DNA from: Prorocentrum cordatum
Lineage: Eukaryota; Sar; Dinophyceae; Prorocentrales; Prorocentraceae
NCBI GenBank assembly: GCA_963575745.1
Contig: CAUYUJ010015505.1
Span: 425,285 to 489,284 of the forward strand
Reading direction: 5' to 3'
DNA length: 64,000 nucleotides
A program made the position numbers and the translations under genes. This document shows positions 52,544 to 63,500 of the stretch, one piece after another. The notes beneath the pieces are model-generated. The model was not told the origin of the DNA. It was given only the letters and a program-made list of their open reading frames with translations, and did not search any database. Numbering within the stretch: position 1 is the first letter of the stretch; the number at the start of each line of letters is the position of its first letter.

Positions 52544-53480
52544 AAACAATGCCACGCCTTCGCGAGGAGTTCCCAGGCGAATCCAACGGGGCTCTCGAGG
52601 GCAGCTCGCGCCGCGGTTTCGGCCATATCCCTGGGGGCGCTCCAATCCTGTGGCTGAGGCTGCAGTCCGTAAGGAAGCTCGACGGGAAGCCTCTGATGAC
52701 AACGATAAACAAGCTGATACAGGCGCGTGGCCTGATCTTTGAGCTGTAATCTCACAGGATGGTGCGGTCGGGAGCTCCAACTACGATCACACTCGACCTT
52801 GCTCACGGCTCGGGTGAAGGTCGCACAGCAAAGAAAGAAATCAATAGTGCTAAGAGCATTGGCACTGACACAAGTCTTACCTGGAGGAACAAAAAGCAGC
52901 GAGCCGAGACGTCTCGCCAGACCTGACATTTCAACCAGGACAGGGTCCAAATTCCAGTCCCCGCACACGACAAAAAGCTTGTCATGCTCTAAAGTACGTC
53001 CGATGGCTTTCAGATAAGACACGTTCCGGTCACACATGCCCGTGCCGCTCTTCAGGTACACACAAACAACAGACAGGGGGGGCCACTGGGGGATGTCCAC
53101 AACCACTTTCATGATTCGAGACGGCACAATGACGCCGCCGCCGAACGGCCATCTTAGGCCGATGTGGGCCCGCACCAGAACCGCCACCCCCCATTTAGGC
53201 CTACCGTTGGCCCCGACCGTCGACGGGGAAGCCAGCATTCTCCACCCCAGCTTACCCACAGCCGCGCATTTCTCCCCCAAGGTGTCCTCCGTGAAACCAA
53301 CCTCTTGGGCCAGAAAAATGAGGGCCGAACTGGCAGCCAACCTATCCCTCAGGGTCCCCCAAGAGTTGCCGTCATAGGACTCCAACACTTCACCATAGCC
53401 AGGCGAGCCCTCACAGTCGGGGTCGAGGCGAGGAGGAGCGGGGGGAGGCTGCACCGTGCCTGTGCGTGACAAGCGAAAAC
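52543..53480 (-). CDS. Retrotransposon ORF2 part 1: APE-type endonuclease
   Basis: Read on the minus strand in the frame one base off the RT. Motifs in order: SYDGNSWGTLRDR, the Gln-Glu of LIFLAQEVGFTED (about 53302-53307), KWGVAVLVR, VVCVYLKSG, GDWNLDP (52943-52963), SxID in ALSTIDFFLCC (52831-52851) and the final His in WSSRPHHPVRL (near 52755). These are the catalytic and metal-binding signatures of AP-endonuclease-like domains that nick target DNA for target-primed reverse transcription. No ATG starts the domain; it begins close to the ORF1 stop at 53507. After TGGCATTGTTTTCTA at about 52542-52552 protein-like sequence continues only in the RT frame. Confidence 0.85.
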
Positions 53481-53506
53481 CACAGCACCTAGGTAAAAGT
53501 GGTGGG

Positions 53507-54730
53507 TTACCCCAAGCGCTGTCGCTTGGCCAACAAATCTGCAAGCTGCGCGTGGAAATTACGCTTGTCCACGCGCTGCGCTGCCCAGAAGAGTGCGTCC
53601 ATCTCCTGGTCCAGCTCGGGATCTGGTGGTACTTCTTGATGCACACCACCGAGGTCGCCTCCTCCCCCAGCTGCTCGTGCTTCGTTGCCAGCTGCGGCTG
53701 GTGGTGTACTTGGCGCAGCTGGAGGGGGCGTGTGCGCTCCATCATGGGTGGTCGCGGCAGGTGGTGTGCCGCTGGCGGTAGCTGCGTCACGCGCCGCTGC
53801 AGGTGCCTCGCTCCGCTGGCCCATCCGAACATCACCGTCTTGACCAAAGGGCGAAGTCGCAGCCCGAGAGCTGCTCTGCTTCGCCTTGGCCTTCCTCGCG
53901 AGGGCCTCCTGGTAGAGCTTGAAATGGGAAGACTGGAAGAGTGCCTCGAGCTGAGCTTGCTCCTCGTCGTTCTCCGCCAAATCCTGCATATCGAGTCCAA
54001 CATCTTTCTGGGCCACAGAGGAAGGTAGTGTCGCCACGAGTTCACCTCGTAGTTGCTCCACCTCTTTTGTCGCCAGCAAGTGTTGTGACTGTAGGCTGTC
54101 CAACTTCTCTTGGGCCAACCGAAACACATCGATCTGTTCGGAAACCTGAGCTGATATCTTCTCGACCTTGGCCTCAGCCCGCTGCAACCGATGTCCGATG
54201 TTAGTGTGGACCGTAAGCTCAGGCTTGGGGCTCGATAACTGCTTGCGCGCTTCGGACAACTGTGCATCCAGAACAGCCTTGGCCTCGTCACAATTGGGCA
54301 CCTTATCCACTGCGGTGCGGGCCTGTTCCAGCTGCTTGATGTTGTCCCGAATCGCTTGTTCTTTACGTTCATTCTCACTCTGTTCTGGAGGAGAACCTGT
54401 GCTGACGGACCCGCCAGCATTGTTAGTACTGCCGCCAGTGCCACTCCCGACCAATTTATCACACTTCTTCTGTAGTTCGGCAAGCTGCTTGGAGAGCTTC
54501 GCCGATGTGATACTGCCTGAGCGGGCCCCGAGCAACTGACGAGGCTGGAGACCACCAGCAGGGCCACGTTGAGCACGCTTTGCATTCCCACGGGCTGCCT
54601 TGGCCACCGCCGCGGGGGCGGGTTTGCCGCAGCGGCAAACCAGGCGCGATGCCCAGTTTGACGAGAGCCCACAAGAACAAGGCCAGAATGGAGTGCGCGG
54701 ACCTGGAAAGACGTCGACGCCATCTGCCAT
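53507..54730 (-). CDS. Retrotransposon ORF1: zinc-ribbon and coiled-coil protein (407 aa)
   Basis: The ATG at 54730 begins MADGVDVFPGPRTPFWPC; an in-frame upstream TTG extension is possible but not needed. Near the N-terminus FWPCSCGLSSNWASRLVC and RCG form a compact four-Cys zinc-binding motif similar in layout to RanBP2-type ribbons. Residues ~60-110 are basic. The middle (LAELQKKCDKL, RAEAKVEKISAQVSEQ, RLAQEKLDSLQSQHLL) is helical and likely coiled-coil. The C-terminal third is Ala/Pro-rich, then DPELDQEMDALFWAAQRV. Such ORF1 proteins bind and carry the element's RNA. It stops at 53507, within a few codons of where the endonuclease frame becomes protein-like; that frame is +1 relative to ORF1. 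Confidence 0.75.
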   Translation of the reverse strand: MADGVDVFPGPRTPFWPCSCGLSSNWASRLVCRCGKPAPAAVAKAARGNAKRAQRGPAGGLQPRQLLGARSGSITSAKLSKQLAELQKKCDKLVGSGTGGSTNNAGGSVSTGSPPEQSENERKEQAIRDNIKQLEQARTAVDKVPNCDEAKAVLDAQLSEARKQLSSPKPELTVHTNIGHRLQRAEAKVEKISAQVSEQIDVFRLAQEKLDSLQSQHLLATKEVEQLRGELVATLPSSVAQKDVGLDMQDLAENDEEQAQLEALFQSSHFKLYQEALARKAKAKQSSSRAATSPFGQDGDVRMGQRSEAPAAARDAATASGTPPAATTHDGAHTPPPAAPSTPPAAAGNEARAAGGGGDLGGVHQEVPPDPELDQEMDALFWAAQRVDKRNFHAQLADLLAKRQRLG

Positions 54731-54859
54731 GGGGCGCTCCTCTGGCACGGATAGGGAAGCCTCAGGGAGGCGCAATCACTCTGTTGCCACAATGACTCGC
54801 AGCAGCGGCTGCCGCTCTGAAGACTGCTGCTGCAAGCCCAAAAACTTGGGCCAGAACGG

Positions 54860-54935
54860 CTCTCCAGGAGGAGGAGGGGGAGGAGGGGAGAGAGGAGGAA
54901 GGGGAAAGGAGGAGGGGGAAGAGGGGGAGGGGGAC
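54860..54935. repeat. GGA-rich tract upstream of ORF1
   Basis: GGAGGAGGGGGAGGAGG words just 5' of ORF1 in the element's sense. The Pro-rich minus-strand frame (54780-54939) comes from this tract and is not an extension of the gene. Confidence 0.85.
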
Positions 54936-55046
54936 ACAACGAGGACCGGGGGGTGGTTTAATACGGCCGCCTTGTCAACCCCCCAAACGCATCGACTTAG
55001 ACTCCTGACTGTGAGAACCGTTGACAGGCCGAGACTCGTGGAAGCC

Positions 55047-56235
55047 TGGCTTCCTCGCCCTCGTCCTCCGGGTTGACGGCCGCGAACGGCCCCCGGGCCG
55101 GAAATGGAAGTCGACGGAGAGGAACGAGACCTAACGCGAAGAAAAAACCTCCGAGACGGTGTCCAGGACCTCAGAACGCGACACGGAGAAATGGAAATCC
55201 CCAGGGGCGTGGAAGAAACGGAGCCACTGGCCCGAACGAAACCCCAGACAGCGCAGACGACCCCGACACCCATTCCCAGAAGCACAGCACGACAACCACT
55301 GTTCAGGGCGATGATTGTTGATCCGCTTCCGCCACCCCCAACGACCAGACCCGCCCGCCGTCCCCACCCCTCTGCGTTCCAGGATCATCCCCCGCCGCGT
55401 GGGGGCTGGGGGGGACAGGCGGCCGGAGGGATCCGGTGCCGGGCGCAAACAAAGGGTTTGCTCCCCCCAGGATGGTCCTTCGGAGAGGCCATCATTGTCG
55501 CTTGGGCCCTCGTCCCGGCAGCGCTGCAAAACGAACGCCCAAAACGGACTGTCCGCAACGCTGGAACCAGAGAGGGGGGGCCGCGGGACGAGCACAGGCC
55601 GTGACACCGTTGTACCCCGTTGTACCCCAACTAAAGCACAATACGTTGTAGGATACACACTTCAGGATGTTCGCGTGTCCCTGCACAGGGGCCAATCTAA
55701 TCTGACACGCAAGCACCAAACCAGACTCACGCACCCCACTACGTTTAGCATCGCTCTGAAGCGTTACACCACATCCTACGTTGGGTGCTTAGTTGCTGGT
55801 TTTCCAACGCGCGCGTCTACGTTGGCACCTGATTCTCCGAACCACCACAACCGACTACGTAGGGTCCAATATTGGCACCACATCAGTAAGAGCCAACAAA
55901 CTGTGACACCAAATGCCGGGTCGCCTGGACCAGGGGCAGCCCCAGCCTGACCCCCGGATGGGGCCGAGAGGGAAAGAGCCGGAGCCCCAACCGCCCTATC
56001 AGACACGGGATCCGGGGAGGTTTGAGCAGTCCCGCCCACAATCCACATTCGATGACTGGGAGAGGGAACTACCAGACTGTCGCACCATCCGCAAGAACCC
56101 GAGCAGAACGGTGCAAATTCCCTCCCCCCAAGAAGACCCACGAGGGGGCGCCCTCCCAGAGGAGGGCGTGGGCGTGGGTTAGCCGTACCCCTAAGGGGGG
56201 TACGTTGCCCCTGACGCGGCCGCTCAGCAGAGCGG
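55047..56235. repeat. ~1.2-kb direct repeat B beside the retrotransposon
   Basis: The partner of 46545-47605, same orientation, lying upstream of ORF1 in the element's sense. It starts at CTCCGGGTTGACGGCCGCGA and ends after GTTGCCCCTGACGCGGCCGC. It is itself flanked by a ~65-base direct repeat: CATCGACTTAGACTCCTGAC... at 54990 and CATCGACTTGGACTCATGAT... at 56352, each followed by GAGACTCGTGGA and GGCCTGGCTTCCTC-like words. No intact coding region. Confidence 0.75.
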
Positions 56236-56442
56236 GGGCCGTACCAGCCCGTGGCCAGGCGAAGGGCGCGACCCCATGTATCCGCAAGCGGACACACGGG
56301 GTTGCACCTTTCACACTGCCCGCAGCGAGGGACGGCCCCCAGGGGGAACACATCGACTTGGACTCATGATTGTGAGAACCCCCGACATGCTGAGACTCGT
56401 GGAGGCCTCTGCTCTATGCGTCAGGGCCTGGCTTCCTCACCA

Positions 56443-56825
56443 AGACCCTCAAACATATCAGTCATATCTGTGTTTTCACAAGGTTTGCCTACGCAATTCC
56501 TCATGATCCTCCCTCCTCCCTGCAGACTCCTGCTCATGCTCCTGCGTACTCCTGCTTTCTCCTCCTCCTCCCCCTCCTCCCCCTCCTCCTCCTTCTCCTC
56601 CTCATTATCCTGTCGATCGGGCTCCGTATTCTCCTCCTGCGTGATCCTGCTGTCTCCTTCTCCTCCTCCGGTCCAGAACACTTGATATATCATTATTATC
56701 TGTGTTTCCAGCGGGTTTTCTCACCAAAACCTTCAACACTATCAGTAACATACGTGTTTTCACATAGTTTCCTCACAAAAACCTCCAAACATTTCAATAA
56801 AATCTGTGTTGTCATAGGGCTCCCT
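56443..56825. repeat. 51-bp minisatellite, right array, inverted
   Basis: Units read CAAACATATCAGTCATATCT, then GTGTTTTCACAAGGTTTGCC, then TCACCAAAACCTT; about four copies at 51 spacing, interrupted by a CTC-rich insert (56555-56600). It is the complement of the array at 46014-46505, so the whole retrotransposon block lies between inverted arrays. Confidence 0.75.
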
Positions 56826-56899
56826 CCAGAAAGCAGCCCCAGTGTAAGGCTTTGCACAAGGAGATCCTTGTGTAAGGGTGCCACGCTCGTGCAGGAGGA

Positions 56900-57077
56900 G
56901 GAGGAGGGGGAAGAGGAAAAGGGAATGAGACTCTCTCTCTCTCTCTATCTCCCTCTTCGTCTGTCACGCAGATGTGCATGAGAGGAGGAGGAAGAGGAGG
57001 AGGAGGGGGAACGTGAGGAGGAGGAGAGAGGAAGTGGAGGAGGAAGGAAGAACAAACACTCACCCTCAAATCCATCT

Positions 57078-57124
<47 letters not shown>

Positions 57125-57580
57125 GCTCTCACCCTCTCTCTCTCTCTCTCTCTCCGTTCCTCTCCCTCCCCCAAAAAATGCACAAGAAGAGGAAGAGCAG
57201 GATTTCAATAGGACAAAATGAGCAGATGGCATATCAAGGGGATTCCAATTGGATCCGAATAGGAATATCATATGATTCCCATGGAAACGGAACATATCCC
57301 AGATCCAGAGGACCCCGATCGACTTGGAAAAGGAATCGGATACGATTTCAATGGGTAATGGAAGTGATCCCAGATCCAGAGGGTTCCTATTGAATTTGGT
57401 CGAGTTCTAAGCAAACTTCAATAGACACTGGCCATATCCCATAGCCAAAGGATTCCTATTGAATTTGAACAGGACCATAACTGGATTTCAATAGGACTGG
57501 AGCAGATCACAGATCCAGAGGACCCCTACGTAATGGATGTGCATAGGATTCTACTCAGATTTCAATTAGAACTCGTCGTT

Positions 57581-57628
<48 letters not shown>

Positions 57629-58260
57629 TCTCTCTCTCTCTCTATCCCTCTCCTTGTGTCATTCACGCATATGTGCAGGAGAGGAGGAGGAGGAGAGGAG
57701 GAGAGGAATAGGAGGAAGAGGGAGGAATTGACTCGCCCCGCCCTCGCCCCCCCCCCCCCTCTCTTTCTCTCTCTTTTTTTTTTTTCTCTCTCTCTCTCTC
57801 TCCCTATCTCTCTCTCTCTCTTTATCGCCGTCTCTCTCTCTCTCTCTCACTTTCTCTCTCTCTATCGCTCTCTCTCCTCTCTAATTCCACATGAAAGAGG
57901 AGGAGGAGAAGGAGGAGGAGGAGGGGAAGGAGCCAGAGAAACTCTCCCCGACTCTCTCTCTCCCTCTATGTCTCTCTCTAGTTCTCTATCTCGTTATCTC
58001 TGTATTTTTCTCCCCCTCCCAAACACATATGTACAATAATAGAAAAAGCAGGGTTTCAATAGGAAGATGCCATATCAAGAGGGTTCCGATTGCATTTGAA
58101 TGGGAATACCATATGATTTCAATGAAAACGGAGCAGATCCCAGATCCAGAGGATTCTTATTGAATTTGAAACGGAATCGGATACGAGTTTAACGTGACAT
58201 GGAAGTGATCCCAGATCCTGAGGGTTCCTGTTGAATTTGTACGAGTCCCAAGCAAACTGC
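56900..58260. repeat. Two ~0.8-kb units with CT/GA tracts and GATCCAGAGG repeats
   Basis: Each unit has a GGAGGAGG tract, long CT tracts, then a ~215-base AT-richer block beginning AGCAGGRTTTCAATAGGA (57198 and 58049) that contains CAGATCCCAGATCCAGAGG and TTCCTATTGAATTTG several times. Offset between blocks is about 850. A CGT run (57562-57627) and C/T homopolymers separate them. Non-coding. Confidence 0.8.
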
Positions 58261-58315
58261 AAGAATCATCATCGCCATCATCATCATCATCACCATCATC
58301 ATACTCATCACCATG
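58260..58315. repeat. CAT microsatellite
   Basis: CATCATCATCACCATC words for about 55 bases. Confidence 0.9.
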
Positions 58316-58429
58316 GGAGAGAAGGAGAGCGGGAGAGAAGGAGAGCGGAAGATGGGATACTAAGGAGAATGCCCTCCCCAGTCCGTCGTTTGGTGGCGCT
58401 GGGGGGGGGTGCGAGGCTTTCCAATCTAA

Positions 58430-58735
58430 TCTGTGTGTGGCGCTTATCAATACTATCGAATCCCTGTGTGGTCCTTTCCAAAGGATTCCTGGTGTGAGGC
58501 TTTCCCGGAGAATTCCTTTGTGATGGTTTCCAACGAATTCCTGTTGTGACGCTTTCCAATCGAATCTTTTTGTGGCGCTTTACAAAAGATTCCTGTCGTG
58601 AGGCTTTCACATAGAATCCCTTTGTGGTGCTTTCCAAAGGATTCCTGTTGTGAGGCTTTCCAATCGAATCCCTGTTGCGGTGCTTTCCAAAGGATTCCTG
58701 TTGTGAGGCTTTCCAATCGAGTACCTTTGTGGTCG
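58430..58735. repeat. 26-27-bp minisatellite, about 11 units
   Basis: Units read CTTTCCAAAGGATTCCTGTT then GTGAGG, alternating with CTTTCCAATCGAATCCCTTT then GTGGTG. Two variants alternate, so the higher-order unit is about 53 bases. Confidence 0.9.
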
Positions 58736-59430
58736 ATCCACGTAGATGGTAGGAGATGGATGTGGACGAACAGTGGGAGGCAGATGAGGGGGAGGACGGA
58801 AGAAGAGAAGGTGAATATGAATACGATGATGATGAACGTGAATACGATCCAGGATAAACTGTATGATATCAAGGGGTACATGTGTACATATATATATATA
58901 TATATATACGCATCAGGAAGGTGGCGAACAATACACACAGCGACAACATACGACGCAACAGGGAGGGGCAGGAACACGGTGGGATGAGGGTTGGATGGCG
59001 ATAGCTAGCAAGAGGGTCGGATCGTGGACGCAAAACACATGTAGGATGATATACAAATGGGTTCGCTATACCAATATTTATATATATATATACACAAGTG
59101 GCACGAGTGTGCCCAGGCTCATACAACAAAAACTGAAAGGGCGTTTGAAGCAGGAGAAGAGGAGGAGGATAGCTGCTGTGAGTGAAATGCGATAGCCAGG
59201 TCGCACTCGAGCGCAAGTGGGGTTGCCACACCTTGGGATGTGTGTACCAGGGCCCCCCAGGAAACCTCAGGAGGCCCGACTTGGATACCGGAAGAGACTC
59301 CATGAAGCCTCATAATTGTGAGTGTTGTGTGGGTGTGTGTGATGTGTGCTTGTAGGTGTTGTGTGTGTTATGTTTGTCTAGCGTGTGATGTGTTGGGTGT
59401 GATGTGTGTCTCTGTGTGTACATGTAGTTC
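58736..59430. other. No gene recognised
   Basis: GAATATGAATACGATG-type short words near 58810-58850, two TA runs (58888-58908 and 59078-59092) and a GTGTG-rich tract (59320-59425). No supported gene. Confidence 0.5.
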
Positions 59431-59434
59431 TGAG

Positions 59435-59675
59435 GCCCCAGGAGGCCCCAGGCCTCAGGCGGCCTCAGGAGGCCCCAGGAGACCCCAGGAAGCCCCAGGA
59501 GGCCCCTAGAGACTCCAGGAGGCCGCAGGAGGCCCCAGGAGGCCCCACGAGGTTCCAGGAGACCCCCAGGAGGCTCCGAGGCGGGGTCTTGGGTACCACA
59601 AGGTACAGAAAGCCCCAGGAGGCCCCAGGAGGTTCCAGGAGGCCCCCAGGAGGCTCCGAGGCGGGGTCTGGGGTA
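59435..59675. repeat. CCCCAGGAGGCC short tandem repeat
   Basis: CCCCAGGAGGCC and CCAGGAGACC words every 12-15 bases; a longer block (AGGCTCCGAGGCGGGGTCTT, then GGGTACCA) is duplicated at about 59573 and 59651. Confidence 0.85.
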
Positions 59676-59964
59676 CCAGAGGGTACGTCGGGGCTCGATT
59701 TTGGGAGGACGTCTCAGGCGAAACTGCGATTCTCTGAGAATCGGGTAAAACTCATTGAACTTACCATGTGTGTTTGAAGGTTTTATGTTAAAATGTTGAA
59801 ATTCCCATGTGTTGTTGGACCCTGACGTCACGATCTGTGTGAGGTGTGCCACCGATTTCCAGAATTTCGAGGATGTCCCTAGCGAAACGGCCAGAACAAT
59901 CGCGAACGACGCGGCGCATACGTATCAATCGCCTCTGAGCTCTAGTCCCTAGGAGAGGTGCGTA

Positions 59965-59999
59965 TGATAATATATATATATATATATATACACATACAT

Positions 60000-60045
<46 letters not shown>

Positions 60046-60140
60046 GTGTATGTATGTATGTATGTGTGTATGTATGTATGTATGTATGTATGTATGTATG
60101 TATATATATATGTGTATATATGTATGTATGTGTGTGAACG
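59965..60140. repeat. TA/TATG microsatellite
   Basis: TA runs followed by TATGTATG and TGTGTATG words. The Tyr/Val/Cys-rich frames are artefacts. Confidence 0.95.
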
Positions 60141-60189
60141 TATATGCTATCAACCGCGGACCCCAAATCAAGTTGCTCCTGACACTTTA

Positions 60190-60480
60190 TGGGGAGATGA
60201 AACAACATTTGCGGTGCACTATTCGTGGTGCAATCTATGTGATGCAATATACGGTGTGCAATCGATACTGTGCAACCTATGCCGTGCGGCCAATGCGGAA
60301 CAACACATGTGAAACAATAGATGCAACACAACCCACGTGGTGCATTATAGGACGTGCAAACTTTGCCGTGCAATCGATACGTTGCGCAATCCAAATCGTG
60401 CCATCTATGTGTCGCATGTAGTGCGCAATCCGGGTCGTGCAACCGATGTGGTGCGACCAATGTGGTGCAGCGAGTTTCTG
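60190..60480. repeat. ~20-bp GTGCAATC array
   Basis: Words such as GTGGTGCAATCTATGTGATG and GTGTGCAATCGATACTGTGC recur about every 20 bases, about 14 times. Related to 20225-20320 and 25690-25880. Confidence 0.75.
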
Positions 60481-60529
60481 TTCGCAGTGAGTACTCTTCC
60501 CCACTGCTCGCACAATCATCCCACCAACA

Positions 60530-63500
60530 CACCCGCAACTTGGTTGCAAAACGCGTGCGGTGGTGACTGCGATGGGTGCTTGGCGTGTGTTGGTCCATCC
60601 GTGCGGCCGCGCCAACCCAAGCACGCGCGCGCAGCCGCCAATTAGTTTGGCGCGACCGACGCGGCCGCGGTGGCGCTGACCGCGGGCCACATCCCAGCGG
60701 GCAATTCAGTGCGAGTCAGCGAGTTGGGTGCGGGGCAGGCGCAATATCATGGCAACAGTAGACACGATGATAATACTAACGATAGTGGTGACAATGTTGA
60801 CAATGACGACGGCGTGGCCAGTGCGGGCGCCGATGCTGATCACGCCCGCGACGATGACGGCGTCCTCGCGTCGGCGATGAAGGCTTTGTAAAGACTTCGG
60901 CACGCGCGGCCGACGCGCGAGAGTCGCCCGCATGGATTTATTTGGCACGGATCGTGCCCCCCCAACAAAGGCGCCAAGGCGCGCGAATGGTGTCGTCATG
61001 CGGCACGAGAGGTCCGTTTGACAGAATTCCATGACCATGTTGAAAAACCGATGGTTTTTTTCCAAAAGTGGCAAGTGCGCGATCGCATGTTTTTTTGAAA
61101 CATGGTGTTGCGAAACCATGTGTTCTGCATGTTTGTTAGGGACACTCGGTTTTAAAATCGTTACGAAACCGGATTTGTTTGAAGGATTTCGGCATGCACG
61201 CGCGCGCGGCGACGCGCGCGCAGCTCATTGCATCATTTGCAAATGATTCTCGCGACGGCACACGCGCAAAGACGTTCGAACGATTTCGACATGCGCGCGC
61301 GTAGTCTGATTGGTCGCATTTTCTGAACACTCTGGAAAAACATGTGTTTAAGAATTCGCAAGAACGCGCGCCAGTTTTTTTGAACATCCGTTATGTGCTG
61401 TGGACACTTGATTCCCGCGAAGGTTTGTGATGGAATTCGGCATTCCCGCGCGACGACGCGCGCGTGCGCACGTCATCCCATGTGTTGGAAGCGGTTCTTG
61501 AAAACTGACGGTGCGCGATGCACGAATATGCGCGCATATTATTTGTTGCAGAGGATGGGGCGATGCAAGTTCAGATTCAGGATGGACGGTGGGGCAGACA
61601 GAATCAGATGCAAGTTGCAACGCGAAACGGGGATGTGATAACCCCAGGGGGGGGGAAAGGGGGGACTCGATTCTTTTACTGGAGAGCAGACTTGAGTTTA
61701 ACAAACGAATTGACATATCCCACGATCATGCTAACATCCCCCCCACCCACCCGCAAAATGGTTAGCAAACGCCACGCGGTGGTGATTGCGATGAATGCTT
61801 GACGTTGGCTGGTGCATCTTCGCGACCGCGCCAACCCGAGCACGCGCGCGCAGCGGCCAGCTAGTGTGGGCTCGGCGCGACCGGCGCGGCCGCGGTGGCG
61901 CTGACCGCCAGGCGCATCCCAGCGGGCTCTTCACTGCGCGTCGGCGACTTATGCGGGCGCGGTACCATGGCAACGTCGGCAACGGCACGCACGAGGATGA
62001 TAGTAGCGATGCTGGTGGCGATGATGACATCGACGACGGCAAGGCCAGTGCGGGCGCCGATGCTGATCACGCCAACGACGATGACGGCGTCCTCGCGTCG
62101 GTGAGGAAAGTCATGTAAAGTCTTCGACGCGCGCGCGCGGCCGACGCGCGAGTGGCCCGCATGGCTTTATTTGACGCCGATTGCCCCGCCCCCCCCGGCC
62201 GCGCGCGCGCAAGGGCGCGCGACTGATTTCGGTGCGCGGCGTCATGAACATACTGAAAAACCTATGTTTTTTGTAAATAAAATGTTTTCGGCTGAAAAAT
62301 GAAAAGAGAGTAAGAGAGGGGCGGCGCGCGTGTTCTTTATATGTATATAATATATATATATATATGTATTAAAACTGATGTTGCGGAACCATGTGCTTGT
62401 ATATGTTTGTGGGATGCTCGATTTGGAAATTCTGAAGATTTCGGCGCGCGCGGCGACGCGCGCGCGGGCGTCGCCCCATCTGTAGCAAATCATTATCGCG
62501 ACGGCGCGCGCGCAAGGGCGTTCGAACGATTTCGACATGCGCCCGCGCGCGTGAAGCCTGTTTGGTGGCATTTTCTGAAAGAGTGAAAAACCGATGGTTC
62601 TCTCAAGAATTCGCAAGAAGGCGCGCAAGCAAGCCATTGTTTTGAGAATCCGCATTGGAGACTCGATCTTGAATTTCTTAGGCAACCGCAAGTTTTTGGA
62701 AGGATTCCGGCACTCGCGCGCGAAAACACGCGCGCGCACTCCGTTTGTTGTTTCCTTTTTTTTTGGCAAGGGCTGAATGAACACTAGTGACTTTTTATAA
62801 ACGGGCGCACGCGCATATTATCCCTTGCGAAGGACGGCGGGGGGGGGGGCGGAGACTGGCTCCCCCGGGGCGGTGCAAACTCATATTTCGGATGGGCGAT
62901 GCGGCAGAATCATATGCAAATTGTCATGCGGACAAGGGGTGCGATGATCTCGGGAAGGGGGGGGGGTATATTTCATTGCTTGAACCAGACAAGAACATTG
63001 ACTTTAACGAACGCCCTGGCACATCCCATGATCTTGCAAACAACCCACCCACCCGCTCGCAACTTGGCGTGCAAAACCCACGCGGTGGGGATTGCGATGA
63101 CTGCGTGGCGTTGGCTGGTGCATCTCTGCTTCCGCCCCGACCCAAGCGCGCAGCGGCCAGCTAGCTTGGCGCGACCGATGCGGCCGCGATAGAGCTGTCC
63201 GCCGAACGCGTTTTCCTTTTTTCCTTTTGACAGCTGATGTTGCAAAACATGTGATTTTAAATGCATGTTGGATACTCGATTCTGAAATCCTTTCGAACTC
63301 GTCAGTTTGTTGGCGGATTCTGGCACGCGCGCGCGACGACGCGTGCGCAACCGCGCATCGCCCCATTCCACTGCCAAGGATTCTCGCGACGGCACGCGCA
63401 CGAGGGCGTTCGAACAATTTTGCCACGCGCGCGCGAAGCCCAACCAATGGTTCTCTTGAGAACTCGCAGAGGCGCGCAAGTTTTGTTTGAAAACCCGCGT

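Noticed and set aside
52544-52780. First ~80 codons of the RT reading frame
   Set aside because: They overlap the endonuclease C-terminus, begin with a non-ATG codon and are not protein-like; the RT is taken from about 52543 on.
53500-54939. N-terminal ~480 residues of the long endonuclease reading frame
   Set aside because: This part overlaps ORF1 in another frame and is Pro/Ser-rich without motifs; only the part after about 53480 looks like endonuclease.
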